From Paenibacillus sp. FSL H7-0737 (GTDB taxonomy: Bacteria; Bacillota; Bacilli; Paenibacillales; Paenibacillaceae): a stretch of DNA of 64,000 nt. The stretch lies in contig NZ_CP009279.1 of the NCBI RefSeq assembly GCF_000758545.1, positions 5,084,001-5,148,000 of the forward strand, read 5' to 3'. A program made the position numbers and the translations under genes. The notes beneath the pieces were generated by a model. It ran no database searches, was not told the DNA's origin, and saw only the letters and a program-made list of their open reading frames with translations. Shown here piece by piece: positions 33,214-41,928 of this stretch (position 1 is its first letter; each line of letters opens with the position of its first letter).

Positions 33214-34476
33214 TTATATAAACTCGCTGAACATGTTCTTTAGACGCTCGACAAACCCGGTCTTCTGAACCGTTTCCTGGTTTGGAGTGGCGTTCTGCTT
33301 ACTCCGGTTGACCGTCTTTTTGTTGCTGCTTCCACCACTGCTTCTTCCACGGAAGCTACGGACAACATTATGCAGGATACCAACACCTCCGGTAAACCCA
33401 GGGTCCCGTACACCGATATAATCCGGTACAGCGATGCGTACAGATGCAGCCAGTTCAGTCTGAGCCGCCTTTAATACGCCAGGCATCGAAACAGTTCCAC
33501 CCGTTAATATATAACCTCCAGGTAGTTCACTGTAACCAAGCCGTTTCACTTCCTGTTTAATCAGATGGAAGATTTCTTGCACCCGTGGTTCGATAATTGC
33601 CGCTAAATCCTCTTGGTTAAATTCCTTCTCTACATTACTGCCAATGCGCAGCACCTTGAAGACAACGTCAGAGGCTGCATCGTCAATCCATGCGCAACCA
33701 TACTTTAGCTTTACTTTCTCCGCTTGATCAGTAAGTGTACGTAGTCCGTATGCAATGTCATTAGTTACAAATTCTCCGCCGATCGGAATCGTAGAGGTTG
33801 CACAAAGGGAACTTTCTTCGTATATGGCTATCGTTGTCGACCCGGCCCCGATATCAACCAGAACAGATCCCATCGATTTCTCGTCTTTGGACAGCGCCAA
33901 TCCACCAGCACCAAGAGACATCAGCACAAGATCCTTCACTTTCAGCCCTGATTTCTCAACACATCGTAGTAGATTATGTATTGGCGTCTTAGCACCCGTA
34001 ATGATGGTTGCGTCCACTTCTAGACGAACACCAATCATCCCGCGCGGGTCCTGAATACCTTCGAGACCATCGACGATAAATTGTTTAGGAACAACATCAA
34101 TCACTTCTCGCTCCGGAGGCATAGCGATGACTTCCGCAGCTTTAATAACGCGATCGATATCATCCTCACCGATTTCACGATCCTCATTCTGAACGGCCAC
34201 GACACCGTGGCTGGATTGCAGGCCAATATGATTACCGGAAATGCCTACATAAACTTCTGATATTTGAATACCCACCATTTGCTCTGCATGATCTATAGCA
34301 CTTTTGATCGATTGCACAGTTTGGTCGATATCTACAATCGCGCCTTTACGTATTCCTTCCGAATCAGCAGATCCAACGCCAATAATATTAAAGGTTCCAT
34401 TGGTAACTTCCCCAATTATTGCCCGAACTTTGGATGTACCGATGTCCAAACTAACAATGATGTCATTGTTGCTCAA
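33214..34476 (-). CDS. ftsA: Cell-division actin homologue FtsA
   Basis: A 420-residue actin-like ATPase that tethers FtsZ to the membrane. Phosphate loops are visible: IIVSLDIGTSKVRAIIGE at the start and GSVLVDIGAGSTTIAIYEE near residue 210. The C-terminal amphipathic helix FVERLKNMFSEFI is the membrane anchor. The TTG start at 34476 has GGAGG 11 bases upstream. Confidence 0.97.
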   Translation of the reverse strand: MSNNDIIVSLDIGTSKVRAIIGEVTNGTFNIIGVGSADSEGIRKGAIVDIDQTVQSIKSAIDHAEQMVGIQISEVYVGISGNHIGLQSSHGVVAVQNEDREIGEDDIDRVIKAAEVIAMPPEREVIDVVPKQFIVDGLEGIQDPRGMIGVRLEVDATIITGAKTPIHNLLRCVEKSGLKVKDLVLMSLGAGGLALSKDEKSMGSVLVDIGAGSTTIAIYEESSLCATSTIPIGGEFVTNDIAYGLRTLTDQAEKVKLKYGCAWIDDAASDVVFKVLRIGSNVEKEFNQEDLAAIIEPRVQEIFHLIKQEVKRLGYSELPGGYILTGGTVSMPGVLKAAQTELAASVRIAVPDYIGVRDPGFTGGVGILHNVVRSFRGRSSGGSSNKKTVNRSKQNATPNQETVQKTGFVERLKNMFSEFI

Positions 34477-34550
34477 GTCCTATGGCACCTCCTGTTATAA
34501 TCGAAATAATTTGCATAATCTTATCCCGGTCCCGGGAAACTTCTCTGTAC

Positions 34551-34579
34551 ATATTCAACATACCTAACCCTTTCCCTCT
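34551..34579 (-). promoter_or_regulatory. SigH-type promoter upstream of ftsA
   Basis: On the minus strand AGAGGGAAA (34579-34571), an 11-base spacer, and GTTGAATAT (34559-34551). Against the SigH consensus RNAGGAWWW-N11/12-RNNGAATWW only one base of the -35 differs. B. subtilis ftsAZ is known to carry a SigH promoter. The rest of 34477-34820 is AT-rich with no gene. Confidence 0.6.
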
Positions 34580-34820
34580 TTTTTCTACAAATTTTTTGAA
34601 CGGAATAATATTCCAACATCCCTAAATGTGATTAGTTACTCATAATTTTTTATAAGAATGATAATTATCACAAGAAATATATACCTATTTGGTTATTACT
34701 AACCATATAAAAGATTATATTTCAAAAAAATCGAAGAAAAAAGAGGGATATAGCTTCTTGCCCGTAACTCCGATTGTAGCATTTTTTGAACTCTATTAGT
34801 AGGGACTATTTACCTCTACT

Positions 34821-35591
34821 CTACTCTTGCACATCTTTTTGCTCATCGCCCTTTTGCTCCTCACTTTCGACCTGAAAAGGAACATACGAGTCGGCTTCAA
34901 GCATCGTGATAAGTCCAGGCTCCTTTGTCTCTATTACCTGATTTAAGTATGACACTTTGCTCTTCAATAAAGAGATGGAAGTGATCACCTCGAAACGGGA
35001 TCTAGTATAGAGCTTGATACGATCCGGAAATGATAAGGTTGGCGAGGGAACAATCTCAGAGATATCACTTGTCAATTCATTAGAAATGCTTCCAAGCGTT
35101 TGGCATAGGATAGCCTTATTAGGATCAGCTGGATCCCAATTGGTTAATATAGGTTTCTCTACAGCAATACCAGTCTCATTAACAGTCACCGCTGCTCCAC
35201 TCGACAGAATCGCCTTCAAGATGCCGCCCTGTTCCAGTTCATAGGCCACCGCAGGGAATTCTTCAATCTTCACTGTGATTACCCCGGGGAAATCCTTCTT
35301 TACGGCCACTGCCTTAACCGTCTTAAGCTCCAGCAAAGATTGTTCCACAGACTTCGTAGAAACGGCAAAGAATTGTCCACCTATATGAATTCCACTTTGC
35401 GAGAGTAATTCCTCACTAGTAGAATACTTGCTTCCCTGAAAATCTATCACTGTAATGTGACTAATAGACGATCTGAAAAAAATCACAGCAAGAAGCGCAG
35501 TGAACAGTAGCAGCAGGATCGCCGTAATCTTACGGCTCATTTTTTTCTTAGGCTTGTCCTCTTTAAGAAGAGGTAATCGGGTTGTTGTCAT
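34821..35591 (-). CDS. divIB: Cell-division protein DivIB/FtsQ
   Basis: A 256-residue bitopic protein: basic cytoplasmic N-terminus (LLKEDKPKKKMSRK), one membrane helix (ITAILLLLFTALLAVIFF), then a POTRA domain (ITVIDFQGSKYSTSEELLSQSGIHIGGQFF) and beta domain. With FtsL and DivIC it regulates septal synthesis. It starts at 35591 (GGAG 8 bases before; the ATG at 35597 is too close). The acidic tail EEQKGDEQKDVQE is poorly conserved. Confidence 0.92.
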   Translation of the reverse strand: MTTTRLPLLKEDKPKKKMSRKITAILLLLFTALLAVIFFRSSISHITVIDFQGSKYSTSEELLSQSGIHIGGQFFAVSTKSVEQSLLELKTVKAVAVKKDFPGVITVKIEEFPAVAYELEQGGILKAILSSGAAVTVNETGIAVEKPILTNWDPADPNKAILCQTLGSISNELTSDISEIVPSPTLSFPDRIKLYTRSRFEVITSISLLKSKVSYLNQVIETKEPGLITMLEADSYVPFQVESEEQKGDEQKDVQE

Positions 35592-35612
35592 TCTCATATC
35601 TCCGTAATAAGG

Positions 35613-35650
35613 CCCTGTCTCCTTCCTTGGTAGAACTGAAGGAGACAGGG
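35613..35650 (-). other. Perfect 12-bp hairpin between murA and divIB
   Basis: CCCTGTCTCCTT and AAGGAGACAGGG pair with a 14-base loop. On the minus strand only CCTTATTA follows, so it is at best a weak terminator. It may lower divIB expression relative to murA or protect the murA mRNA end. Confidence 0.65.
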
Positions 35651-35654
35651 AGCT

Positions 35655-36938
35655 TTAATTGGCCAAATCAAGTGGATCCGGTACGGGTACCTTGCGGCTT
35701 ATACGCGCGCCAAGCTTCTGAAACAGCTTCTCTATTCCATCATACCCGCGGTCAATATGGTGTGCTTGCTCAACGACTGTAGTCCCTTGTGCAGCAAGCC
35801 CAGCAATGACCAGAGCCGCACCTGCACGCAAGTCAGTAGCTTCCACAGTAGCACCATACAATCTCTGAACGCCGCGAATAAACGCACGATTCAAATCAAT
35901 AGAAATATCAGCGCCCATCCGCGCCATTTCTTCAACATGCTTGAATCGTCCCTCAAACACCGTCTCCTTGATTACACTGAAGCCATCAGCGAGAGACAAC
36001 AGCACCATGACCTGAGATTGCAGATCGGTTGGGAAAGAAGGATAAGGAGAAGTCACAATTCTCTCAACAGCACGTGGGCGCCCCATACAACTGATATTAA
36101 TTATATCATTGCACACTGTGATTTGAACACCAGCCCGCTTGAGCACATGAATAAGTGAAGTCAGATGCCCCGCATTGGCATGTGTCAAAGTCACATTTCC
36201 TCGTGTAGCTGCCGCAGCAATCATTACGGTTCCAGCCACAATCCGATCAGGTATCACCTCGTACGTACAGGGATATAGGTTTTTCACCCCTTGAATTGTG
36301 ATGGTGTCCGTACCTGCACCGATAATCTGAGCACCCATGCTATTTAAAAATTGCTGTAGGTCCTGTATCTCCGGCTCTCTCGCTGCCCCCGATATTGTTG
36401 TTGTTCCCTCTGCCTTTGCCGCAGCCATCATAATATTCTCCGTTGCTCCTACACTTGGATAGTCGAGATGAATATCACTCCCTATAAGCTTAGAGCCCCG
36501 ACAGAATATTCTTCCGTTGCTCTCCTCGATCTCCGCCCCTAACGCCTTAAGTCCCTGTAGATGAAGATCGATTTTACGCTCTCCGATCGCACAGCCCCCA
36601 GGCTGATAGATCGTTACCTCTCCAAATCTGGATAACAGCGGTCCCATTAGAAAAATGGAAGATCTCATCTGCCGCATTAAATCCTCAGGGATATGAGATG
36701 TCCCGACGGCAGACGTATCTATCGTCACCGTATCCTCTTGATGCACGCACCTGCAGCCCAGCCGATCTAGGATGTCTAGCATAGTCTCGATGTCCAGCAG
36801 CTTCGGCACATTATGCAGTGAGTGAACTCCTTCGGCCAGCAGGCTTGCCGCTAGAATCGGCAGCGCCGCATTTTTTGCTCCATGGATACGAATGGTGCCT
36901 GACAGGGGACTTCCACCCTCAATCACCAATTTGTCCAA
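35655..36938 (-). CDS. murA: UDP-N-acetylglucosamine 1-carboxyvinyltransferase
   Basis: A 427-residue enzyme that adds enolpyruvate from PEP to UDP-GlcNAc, the first committed wall step and the fosfomycin target. The catalytic Cys is in PGGCAIGERKIDLHL (about residue 115), so it should be fosfomycin-sensitive. DKLVIEGGSPLSGTIRIHGAKNAALPILAASLLAEG is the N-terminal signature. The start is TTG at 36938 after GGAGGTGATACA; upstream in-frame codons extend into the spacer. It occupies the place that murB holds in B. subtilis. Confidence 0.96.
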   Translation of the reverse strand: MDKLVIEGGSPLSGTIRIHGAKNAALPILAASLLAEGVHSLHNVPKLLDIETMLDILDRLGCRCVHQEDTVTIDTSAVGTSHIPEDLMRQMRSSIFLMGPLLSRFGEVTIYQPGGCAIGERKIDLHLQGLKALGAEIEESNGRIFCRGSKLIGSDIHLDYPSVGATENIMMAAAKAEGTTTISGAAREPEIQDLQQFLNSMGAQIIGAGTDTITIQGVKNLYPCTYEVIPDRIVAGTVMIAAAATRGNVTLTHANAGHLTSLIHVLKRAGVQITVCNDIINISCMGRPRAVERIVTSPYPSFPTDLQSQVMVLLSLADGFSVIKETVFEGRFKHVEEMARMGADISIDLNRAFIRGVQRLYGATVEATDLRAGAALVIAGLAAQGTTVVEQAHHIDRGYDGIEKLFQKLGARISRKVPVPDPLDLAN

Positions 36939-37006
36939 TGTATCACCTCCGAGATTACCGCTCACCCACCACAAACACTTCCGTTACAAGCTCATATGAA
37001 ATGTAC

Positions 37007-37106
37007 AAGTATAAACGTCTTCGGCGTCCTTTATAAGGACGATAGGCGTTTAAGCGAGAAATATAAGGATAATGTATAACGTGAAACTTATACTTTCTTA
37101 TATTTC
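37007..37106 (+). repeat. 100-bp two-hairpin intergenic repeat, copy B
   Basis: It begins AAGTATAAACG, has a GC hairpin around CTTCGGCGTCCTTTATAAGG, then GCGTTTAAGCGAGAAATATA. GAAATATAAGGATAATGTA and the closing TTATACTTTCTTATATTTC form an AT-rich stem. The last 55 bases differ from copy A (51.2 kb) at only four positions. It lies between the murA start and its putative promoter. Confidence 0.85.
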
Positions 37107-37160
37107 AAGAATATCCTGCACTACATCTCAGGTTTGGAAGTGTCCTGGGTGATTGTCACG

Positions 37161-37178
37161 ATTATAGGATTATCCTAT
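37161..37178 (-). promoter_or_regulatory. Putative murA promoter -10 overlapping a perfect palindrome
   Basis: On the minus strand TATAAT (37166-37161) is entered by the perfect palindrome ATAGGAT-A-ATCCTAT (37178-37164). No strong -35 is visible. The palindrome could be an operator. The remaining spacer to murG (37179-37246) holds nothing recognised. Confidence 0.45.
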
Positions 37179-37246
37179 GTTCGTTCCTCCAAGTGTGTGA
37201 CAGAGAGCTGCCAATAAGGAAAACCCGTATGGAAAACGATGATATC

Positions 37247-38359
37247 TTAAGACTTCTTACCCGCAAGTCTTCGGAGCTCGCTTGTGATTACTGCCGCAGA
37301 ATCTCTTTTGCCGAGTCGTTTGGAGGCCACGGACATCTGCTCACGCACGGCTTCAGTTCCGATGATTTTTTGAACCGCCTCATATAGTGCCGTGCCGTTT
37401 AAATCTTTCTCAAGCAGCACCACAGCAGCACCTTCACGTTCCAACTGTCTTGCATTCGCCTCCTGATGGTTATTCGTCACATTAGGAGATGGAATGAGTA
37501 CAGAGGGAATACCCAGCGCTGTAATCTCAGCGAGAAAAGAGGCTCCCGCCCGATTAACGATCAAGGAGGTACAAGCCAACACCTCTGGCATATTATGAAC
37601 GTAAGGAAGGACATGCAACCAGTTTGGTATGCTACCCAGCTTTTGACGCAATTCCGCCCGAGTCTCTTCGAAATAAGGTTCACCTGTAACATACACATAA
37701 TGAACACCATTACCCTTACCCACTTTTGGGGCCATTTCAATCATGGCTCTATTAATAGCCTTAGCTCCCTGACTGCCACCAACCACCAAAACAACAGTAC
37801 TGCCATCCGAAATCCCCAGCGATGCGAATCCTCGTTGCGGACTTGCTGTAGTAACTGTTGTGGCACGTGGATTGCCAGTATAGATCACATTTTTGCTGCC
37901 CGGAAAAGAGGACTCTGTTCCTTCAAAGCTTACGGCAACTGTACTCGCATACCGACTCAGAAAGCGATTGGTTAGACCTGGTATGGCATTTTGTTCATGG
38001 ATCAATGTAGGGATGCCCAACCGGGATGCAGCATAAACGACTGGACCACACACATAACCGCCTGTTCCAATCACAACATCTGGTTTGAATTCTCTTAACA
38101 TCTCTTTGGAAGCCTTGACACCCTTCAAGAAACGCATCACGGTCTTGACATTGTCTATGGATAGCTTGCGCCGAAAACCAGTGATGTCAATAGATTTGAA
38201 AGGGATATTCTCTTGAGGGACAAGCTTGCTCTCTAAGCCACGCGTTCCACCAATATACAGGAAGGTAGATTTGCTATCTTCCAACTCCATTTGCCTAGCA
38301 ACAGCGACCGCAGGATAGATATGTCCACCCGTGCCTCCGCCGCTTAATACGATACGCAT
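37247..38359 (-). CDS. murG: Lipid II synthase MurG
   Basis: A 370-residue glycosyltransferase at the inner membrane face that adds GlcNAc to lipid I. GGGTGGHIYPAVAVARQM is the N-terminal loop, and VVGGSQGAKAINRAMIEM plus NRAGASFLAEITALGIPSVLIPSPN are the UDP-GlcNAc-binding signatures. The start at 38359 has GAGG 8 bases upstream, overlapping the spoVE stop. Confidence 0.97.
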   Translation of the reverse strand: MRIVLSGGGTGGHIYPAVAVARQMELEDSKSTFLYIGGTRGLESKLVPQENIPFKSIDITGFRRKLSIDNVKTVMRFLKGVKASKEMLREFKPDVVIGTGGYVCGPVVYAASRLGIPTLIHEQNAIPGLTNRFLSRYASTVAVSFEGTESSFPGSKNVIYTGNPRATTVTTASPQRGFASLGISDGSTVVLVVGGSQGAKAINRAMIEMAPKVGKGNGVHYVYVTGEPYFEETRAELRQKLGSIPNWLHVLPYVHNMPEVLACTSLIVNRAGASFLAEITALGIPSVLIPSPNVTNNHQEANARQLEREGAAVVLLEKDLNGTALYEAVQKIIGTEAVREQMSVASKRLGKRDSAAVITSELRRLAGKKS

Positions 38360-38364
38360 CTCTT

Positions 38365-39462
38365 TCACCTCGCAAAACGGGATAAGTTCAATAGAATGCC
38401 AAGGGATGTTAGCATCAGTGTAAGTGAAGATCCGCCATAGCTAATCAGAGGAAGCGTGATGCCCGTTACAGGCATTAGACCAATAACAACACCAATATTA
38501 ATAATGACTTGCACAGCCACCATACAGACGATGCCAACGGCCAGATAGCTTCCAAAACGGTCAGGTAGACTCATCGCCACCTTCATCCCGCGCCAGATTA
38601 AAATAAGAAATAGGATCAACACAGCCAAACCACCGATAAAACCCAGCTCCTCGGCCAATATAGAAAAAATAAAATCTGTTTGTGGCTCAGGTACATAGCT
38701 GTACTTCTGCCGACTCATTCCTAATCCAAGGCCACCGAGCCCACCAGGACCAATCGCATATAACGACTGAATGATCTGGTAGCCTGCACCAAGGGGGTCG
38801 GACCAAGGATCAAGAAAAGCGGTAATCCGCTGCAACCGGTAAGGCGCTGCTGCAATCAAAGCAACAAACCCTGCCGCACCAGCTACTCCAAGTGAAAGTA
38901 AATGCTTCATTCTAGCCCCTGCTGTGAAGACCATCATCAAGGCTGCACCAAACATGACGGTACCTGTACCCAAATCCGGCTGGAGCATGATCAGCGCGAA
39001 GGCTGACCCAATGAGCGCAAGTGGTGGGAGCAAGCCGCGTGTGAAGGAAGTGATGTCGTATTCCTCTTTTCCTAGCCAATTGGCTAAGAATAGAATCATC
39101 CCCATCTTCATGAATTCGGAAGGCTGGATCCCGAAGGAGCTAATTCCTAGCCAGCTGCGCGCTCCCCCGCGTACTACACCAATACCAGGGATAAGCACAA
39201 TAACAAGTAAGAAAAAGCAGATCAGAAGTGCCGGCTTAGCCAGCTTTTTCAGCACCCTGTAATCGGTATTCGCCGTAACGAACATTGCGACTAGTCCTAG
39301 TCCTGCAAACAAAAGCTGTCTTTTTACAAAGTAAAACGAATCTCCATAATTGCGGAAGCCCAGAACGGACCCGGCGCTGTATACCATCACCATGCCGATC
39401 ACCAGCAAAGATAGAATAGGAATCAGCAACCAAATATCGGGAGCATGACGAGTTTTGTTCAT
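38365..39462 (-). CDS. spoVE: SEDS-family wall polymerase SpoVE/FtsW
   Basis: A 365-residue protein with about 10 membrane helices. SEDS motifs: GGARSWLGISSFGIQPSEFMK, VPEPQTDFIFSILAEELGFIGG and PVTGITLPLISYGGSS. The position between murD and murG matches B. subtilis spoVE, the spore-wall glycan polymerase that partners with SpoVD; it could also serve as FtsW here, which sequence alone does not settle. It starts at 39462 (GAGGTG upstream). Confidence 0.92.
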   Translation of the reverse strand: MNKTRHAPDIWLLIPILSLLVIGMVMVYSAGSVLGFRNYGDSFYFVKRQLLFAGLGLVAMFVTANTDYRVLKKLAKPALLICFFLLVIVLIPGIGVVRGGARSWLGISSFGIQPSEFMKMGMILFLANWLGKEEYDITSFTRGLLPPLALIGSAFALIMLQPDLGTGTVMFGAALMMVFTAGARMKHLLSLGVAGAAGFVALIAAAPYRLQRITAFLDPWSDPLGAGYQIIQSLYAIGPGGLGGLGLGMSRQKYSYVPEPQTDFIFSILAEELGFIGGLAVLILFLILIWRGMKVAMSLPDRFGSYLAVGIVCMVAVQVIINIGVVIGLMPVTGITLPLISYGGSSLTLMLTSLGILLNLSRFAR

Positions 39463-39516
39463 CAGGAGCACACCTCTTGCATCCGTAGTAGGGATGGGGC
39501 TTATCCACCCCCCTAC

Positions 39517-40938
39517 TTAAAGGTTATGCACCGCCTCTTTAAAAATACGCCCGCGCTCTTCATAGGATGTAAACATATCCCAACTTGCACAGGCAGGAGA
39601 CAAAAGAACGATATCTCCTTCTTCCGCCAGAGCGGAAGCTTCCTGCACAGCTTGCTCAAGCACGGCAGCGGCACTCTCCCCATTATCGACGGAGATAATC
39701 TGCTTTAATCCTGCCAGCTGCGCTACATTCGTTAGCTTGTCCTTAGTTTCCCCTAACGCCACTAGCGCTTTAACACGACCGCTCAGGACAGGCAGCAGCT
39801 CCAAATAATCGGAACCACGGTCTAATCCACCAGCGATCAGCACTACAGGGCGCTCAAAGGACGTTAATGCCATAATCGTCGCTTTGGAGTTTGTTGCTTT
39901 GGAGTTATTATAATAAGTGGCTCCAGCCTTATCAGCCACATACTCCAGCCGGTGCTCCACACCGCGAAATGAAGCAAGCACTTCACCCAATAAAGAGGGG
40001 TCAGCTCCAGCAGCAATGGCAATTCCACATGCAGCCAGTGCATTTCCCACGTTGAAACGTCCCGGAATACTAATGGAATCTACATCAGCAATGATTGTTT
40101 CTTGGTCTGCAGATTCGCGATAGATGATGCGGCGCTTCAGATCGTCATCTTGACCCGTAATATAGGATGGGCTAACAAACACACCATGAGTGAGCTCCTC
40201 GGACATAGAGAACGGAAGAATAGTAGCTTTCATATACGGCACAAGTTCCCGGCAAAAAGGATCGTCCCAGTTCAGCACAGCCGTATCCGTATCTACTTGA
40301 TTGGCGAACAGCTTTGCTTTGGAATCGACATAATCCTTCATGCTCCCATGATAATCCAGGTGGGTCTCCGCAATATTCAACAAACAACCTATTTTGGGGC
40401 GGAAAGTCTCCGTACCTTTGAGCTGGAAGCTGCTGAGTTCGACCACCATCCAGTTATCCTCTGTAGCTTCTTGCGCAGCCTCACAGAGAGGCGTGCCAAT
40501 GTTACCTGCAACAATCGGATTCATACCTGCAGCTTCCAGCATTTGACCTACCCAGGTCGTCGTTGTCGTCTTGCCATTGGATCCCGTGATGCCAATCATC
40601 GGCGCTGCACAAAGACGGTAAGCAACCTCCACCTCTGTAACTACTTCAATGCCAAGCTCAAGAGCCTTTTGCACAGGAGGCGCAGAATAAGGAATGCCTG
40701 GATTCTTAATGACCAGACTTACACCTTCATGAATCAGTCCATCCGGATGCCCACCGCTTATAACACAAATTCCCAAAGATTCCAATTCGGAAGCTTCGGG
40801 ACTTTGATCTCTTTCCTTTTTATCGTTCACCGTAACTAAAGCGCCTCGATCATGCAGCACTTTAGCAACCTGGACACCGCTTTTTGCGAGCCCAAGAACC
40901 ACAACTTCTTCACCACGATACATATCTGGATGTTTCAT
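39517..40938 (-). CDS. murD: UDP-MurNAc-L-alanine:D-glutamate ligase
   Basis: A 473-residue Mur ligase adding D-Glu to UDP-MurNAc-L-Ala. The ATP P-loop is MIGITGSNGKTTTTTWVG, and later ETHLDYHGSMKDYVDSKAKLF and YYNNSKATNSKATIMAL are family motifs. AAGGGG lies upstream of the ATG at 40938, and the gap to mraY is only 3 bases. Confidence 0.97.
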   Translation of the reverse strand: MKHPDMYRGEEVVVLGLAKSGVQVAKVLHDRGALVTVNDKKERDQSPEASELESLGICVISGGHPDGLIHEGVSLVIKNPGIPYSAPPVQKALELGIEVVTEVEVAYRLCAAPMIGITGSNGKTTTTTWVGQMLEAAGMNPIVAGNIGTPLCEAAQEATEDNWMVVELSSFQLKGTETFRPKIGCLLNIAETHLDYHGSMKDYVDSKAKLFANQVDTDTAVLNWDDPFCRELVPYMKATILPFSMSEELTHGVFVSPSYITGQDDDLKRRIIYRESADQETIIADVDSISIPGRFNVGNALAACGIAIAAGADPSLLGEVLASFRGVEHRLEYVADKAGATYYNNSKATNSKATIMALTSFERPVVLIAGGLDRGSDYLELLPVLSGRVKALVALGETKDKLTNVAQLAGLKQIISVDNGESAAAVLEQAVQEASALAEEGDIVLLSPACASWDMFTSYEERGRIFKEAVHNL

Positions 40939-40941
40939 TCG

Positions 40942-41907
40942 CTACAACCCCTTGCTAATAAATAGTCCAACAGCGGCTAATATCAAGCTTACCGCCCAGA
41001 ACGAAATTACCACACGCCATTCCGACCAGCCACCAAGTTCAAAATGATGGTGAATCGGGCTCATTCTGAATACACGTTTGCCACGGGTTTTGAAAGAAAC
41101 CACCTGTATCACGACAGATAACATTTCCACCACAAACACACCGCCAATAATTAAAAACAGCAGTTCGCTCTTTGTGACAATAGCAATCGCACCTATCGCG
41201 CCGCCAATACCAAATGAACCGGTATCTCCCATGAACACCTTAGCTGGATGGGCATTAAAGACCAGAAATCCAAGAACGGCCCCGATCATTGCCGCTGCAC
41301 ACACGCCAGCTGCAATTGACGTAGCCTGCATCGCTACAACAGCATAAGCTGCCAAAGCAATAGCACTTACACCAGACAGCAAACCATCTACTCCATCGGT
41401 AAAGTTAACAGCATTCGTTACTGCCATCATCATAATAATAATGAATGGATAGTAGAAAAAGCCGCCCCAGTCAAAGCTGAAATCAGTACCCGGAACGCTG
41501 ATACTTGTGCTATGTCCTGCAGAAATCAGCAGACCGCACATCACAGCACCTACCAACAGCTGCCCGAACAATTTTTGACGCGCCGTAAGGCCCAAAGAAC
41601 GCTTGAATACGATTTTGATATAATCATCCAAAAATCCGATCAGTCCAAAACCAAGCGTAGCCACTAGTAGTACGTAGAAATCGTTATTCACCACGGAAAA
41701 TTTCAGATAAGCCAATGTAAAAGCCACGATGATTACGATACCGCCCATCGTCGGCGTTCCCGCTTTCTTTAAATGGGATTGCGGTCCGTCATCTCGCACC
41801 TGCTGTCCGAATTTCATCCTGCGCAGTAGCGGAATGAAGAGCGGAGCGGCAATGACCGCAAGGATAAAGGAAACAGCAATAGTCAATAACAATAGTTGAT
41901 AATCCAT
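40942..41907 (-). CDS. mraY: Phospho-MurNAc-pentapeptide transferase (lipid I synthase)
   Basis: A 321-residue integral membrane enzyme, about 10 helices, that transfers phospho-MurNAc-pentapeptide to undecaprenyl phosphate. Catalytic motifs: GLIGFLDDYIKI, AVNFTDGVDGL and the HHH loop MSPIHHHFELGG. GGAGGGGGTGCACCC precedes the ATG at 41907. Confidence 0.98.
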   Translation of the reverse strand: MDYQLLLLTIAVSFILAVIAAPLFIPLLRRMKFGQQVRDDGPQSHLKKAGTPTMGGIVIIVAFTLAYLKFSVVNNDFYVLLVATLGFGLIGFLDDYIKIVFKRSLGLTARQKLFGQLLVGAVMCGLLISAGHSTSISVPGTDFSFDWGGFFYYPFIIIMMMAVTNAVNFTDGVDGLLSGVSAIALAAYAVVAMQATSIAAGVCAAAMIGAVLGFLVFNAHPAKVFMGDTGSFGIGGAIGAIAIVTKSELLFLIIGGVFVVEMLSVVIQVVSFKTRGKRVFRMSPIHHHFELGGWSEWRVVISFWAVSLILAAVGLFISKGL

Positions 41908-41928
41908 GGGTGCACCCCCTCCATTTTT

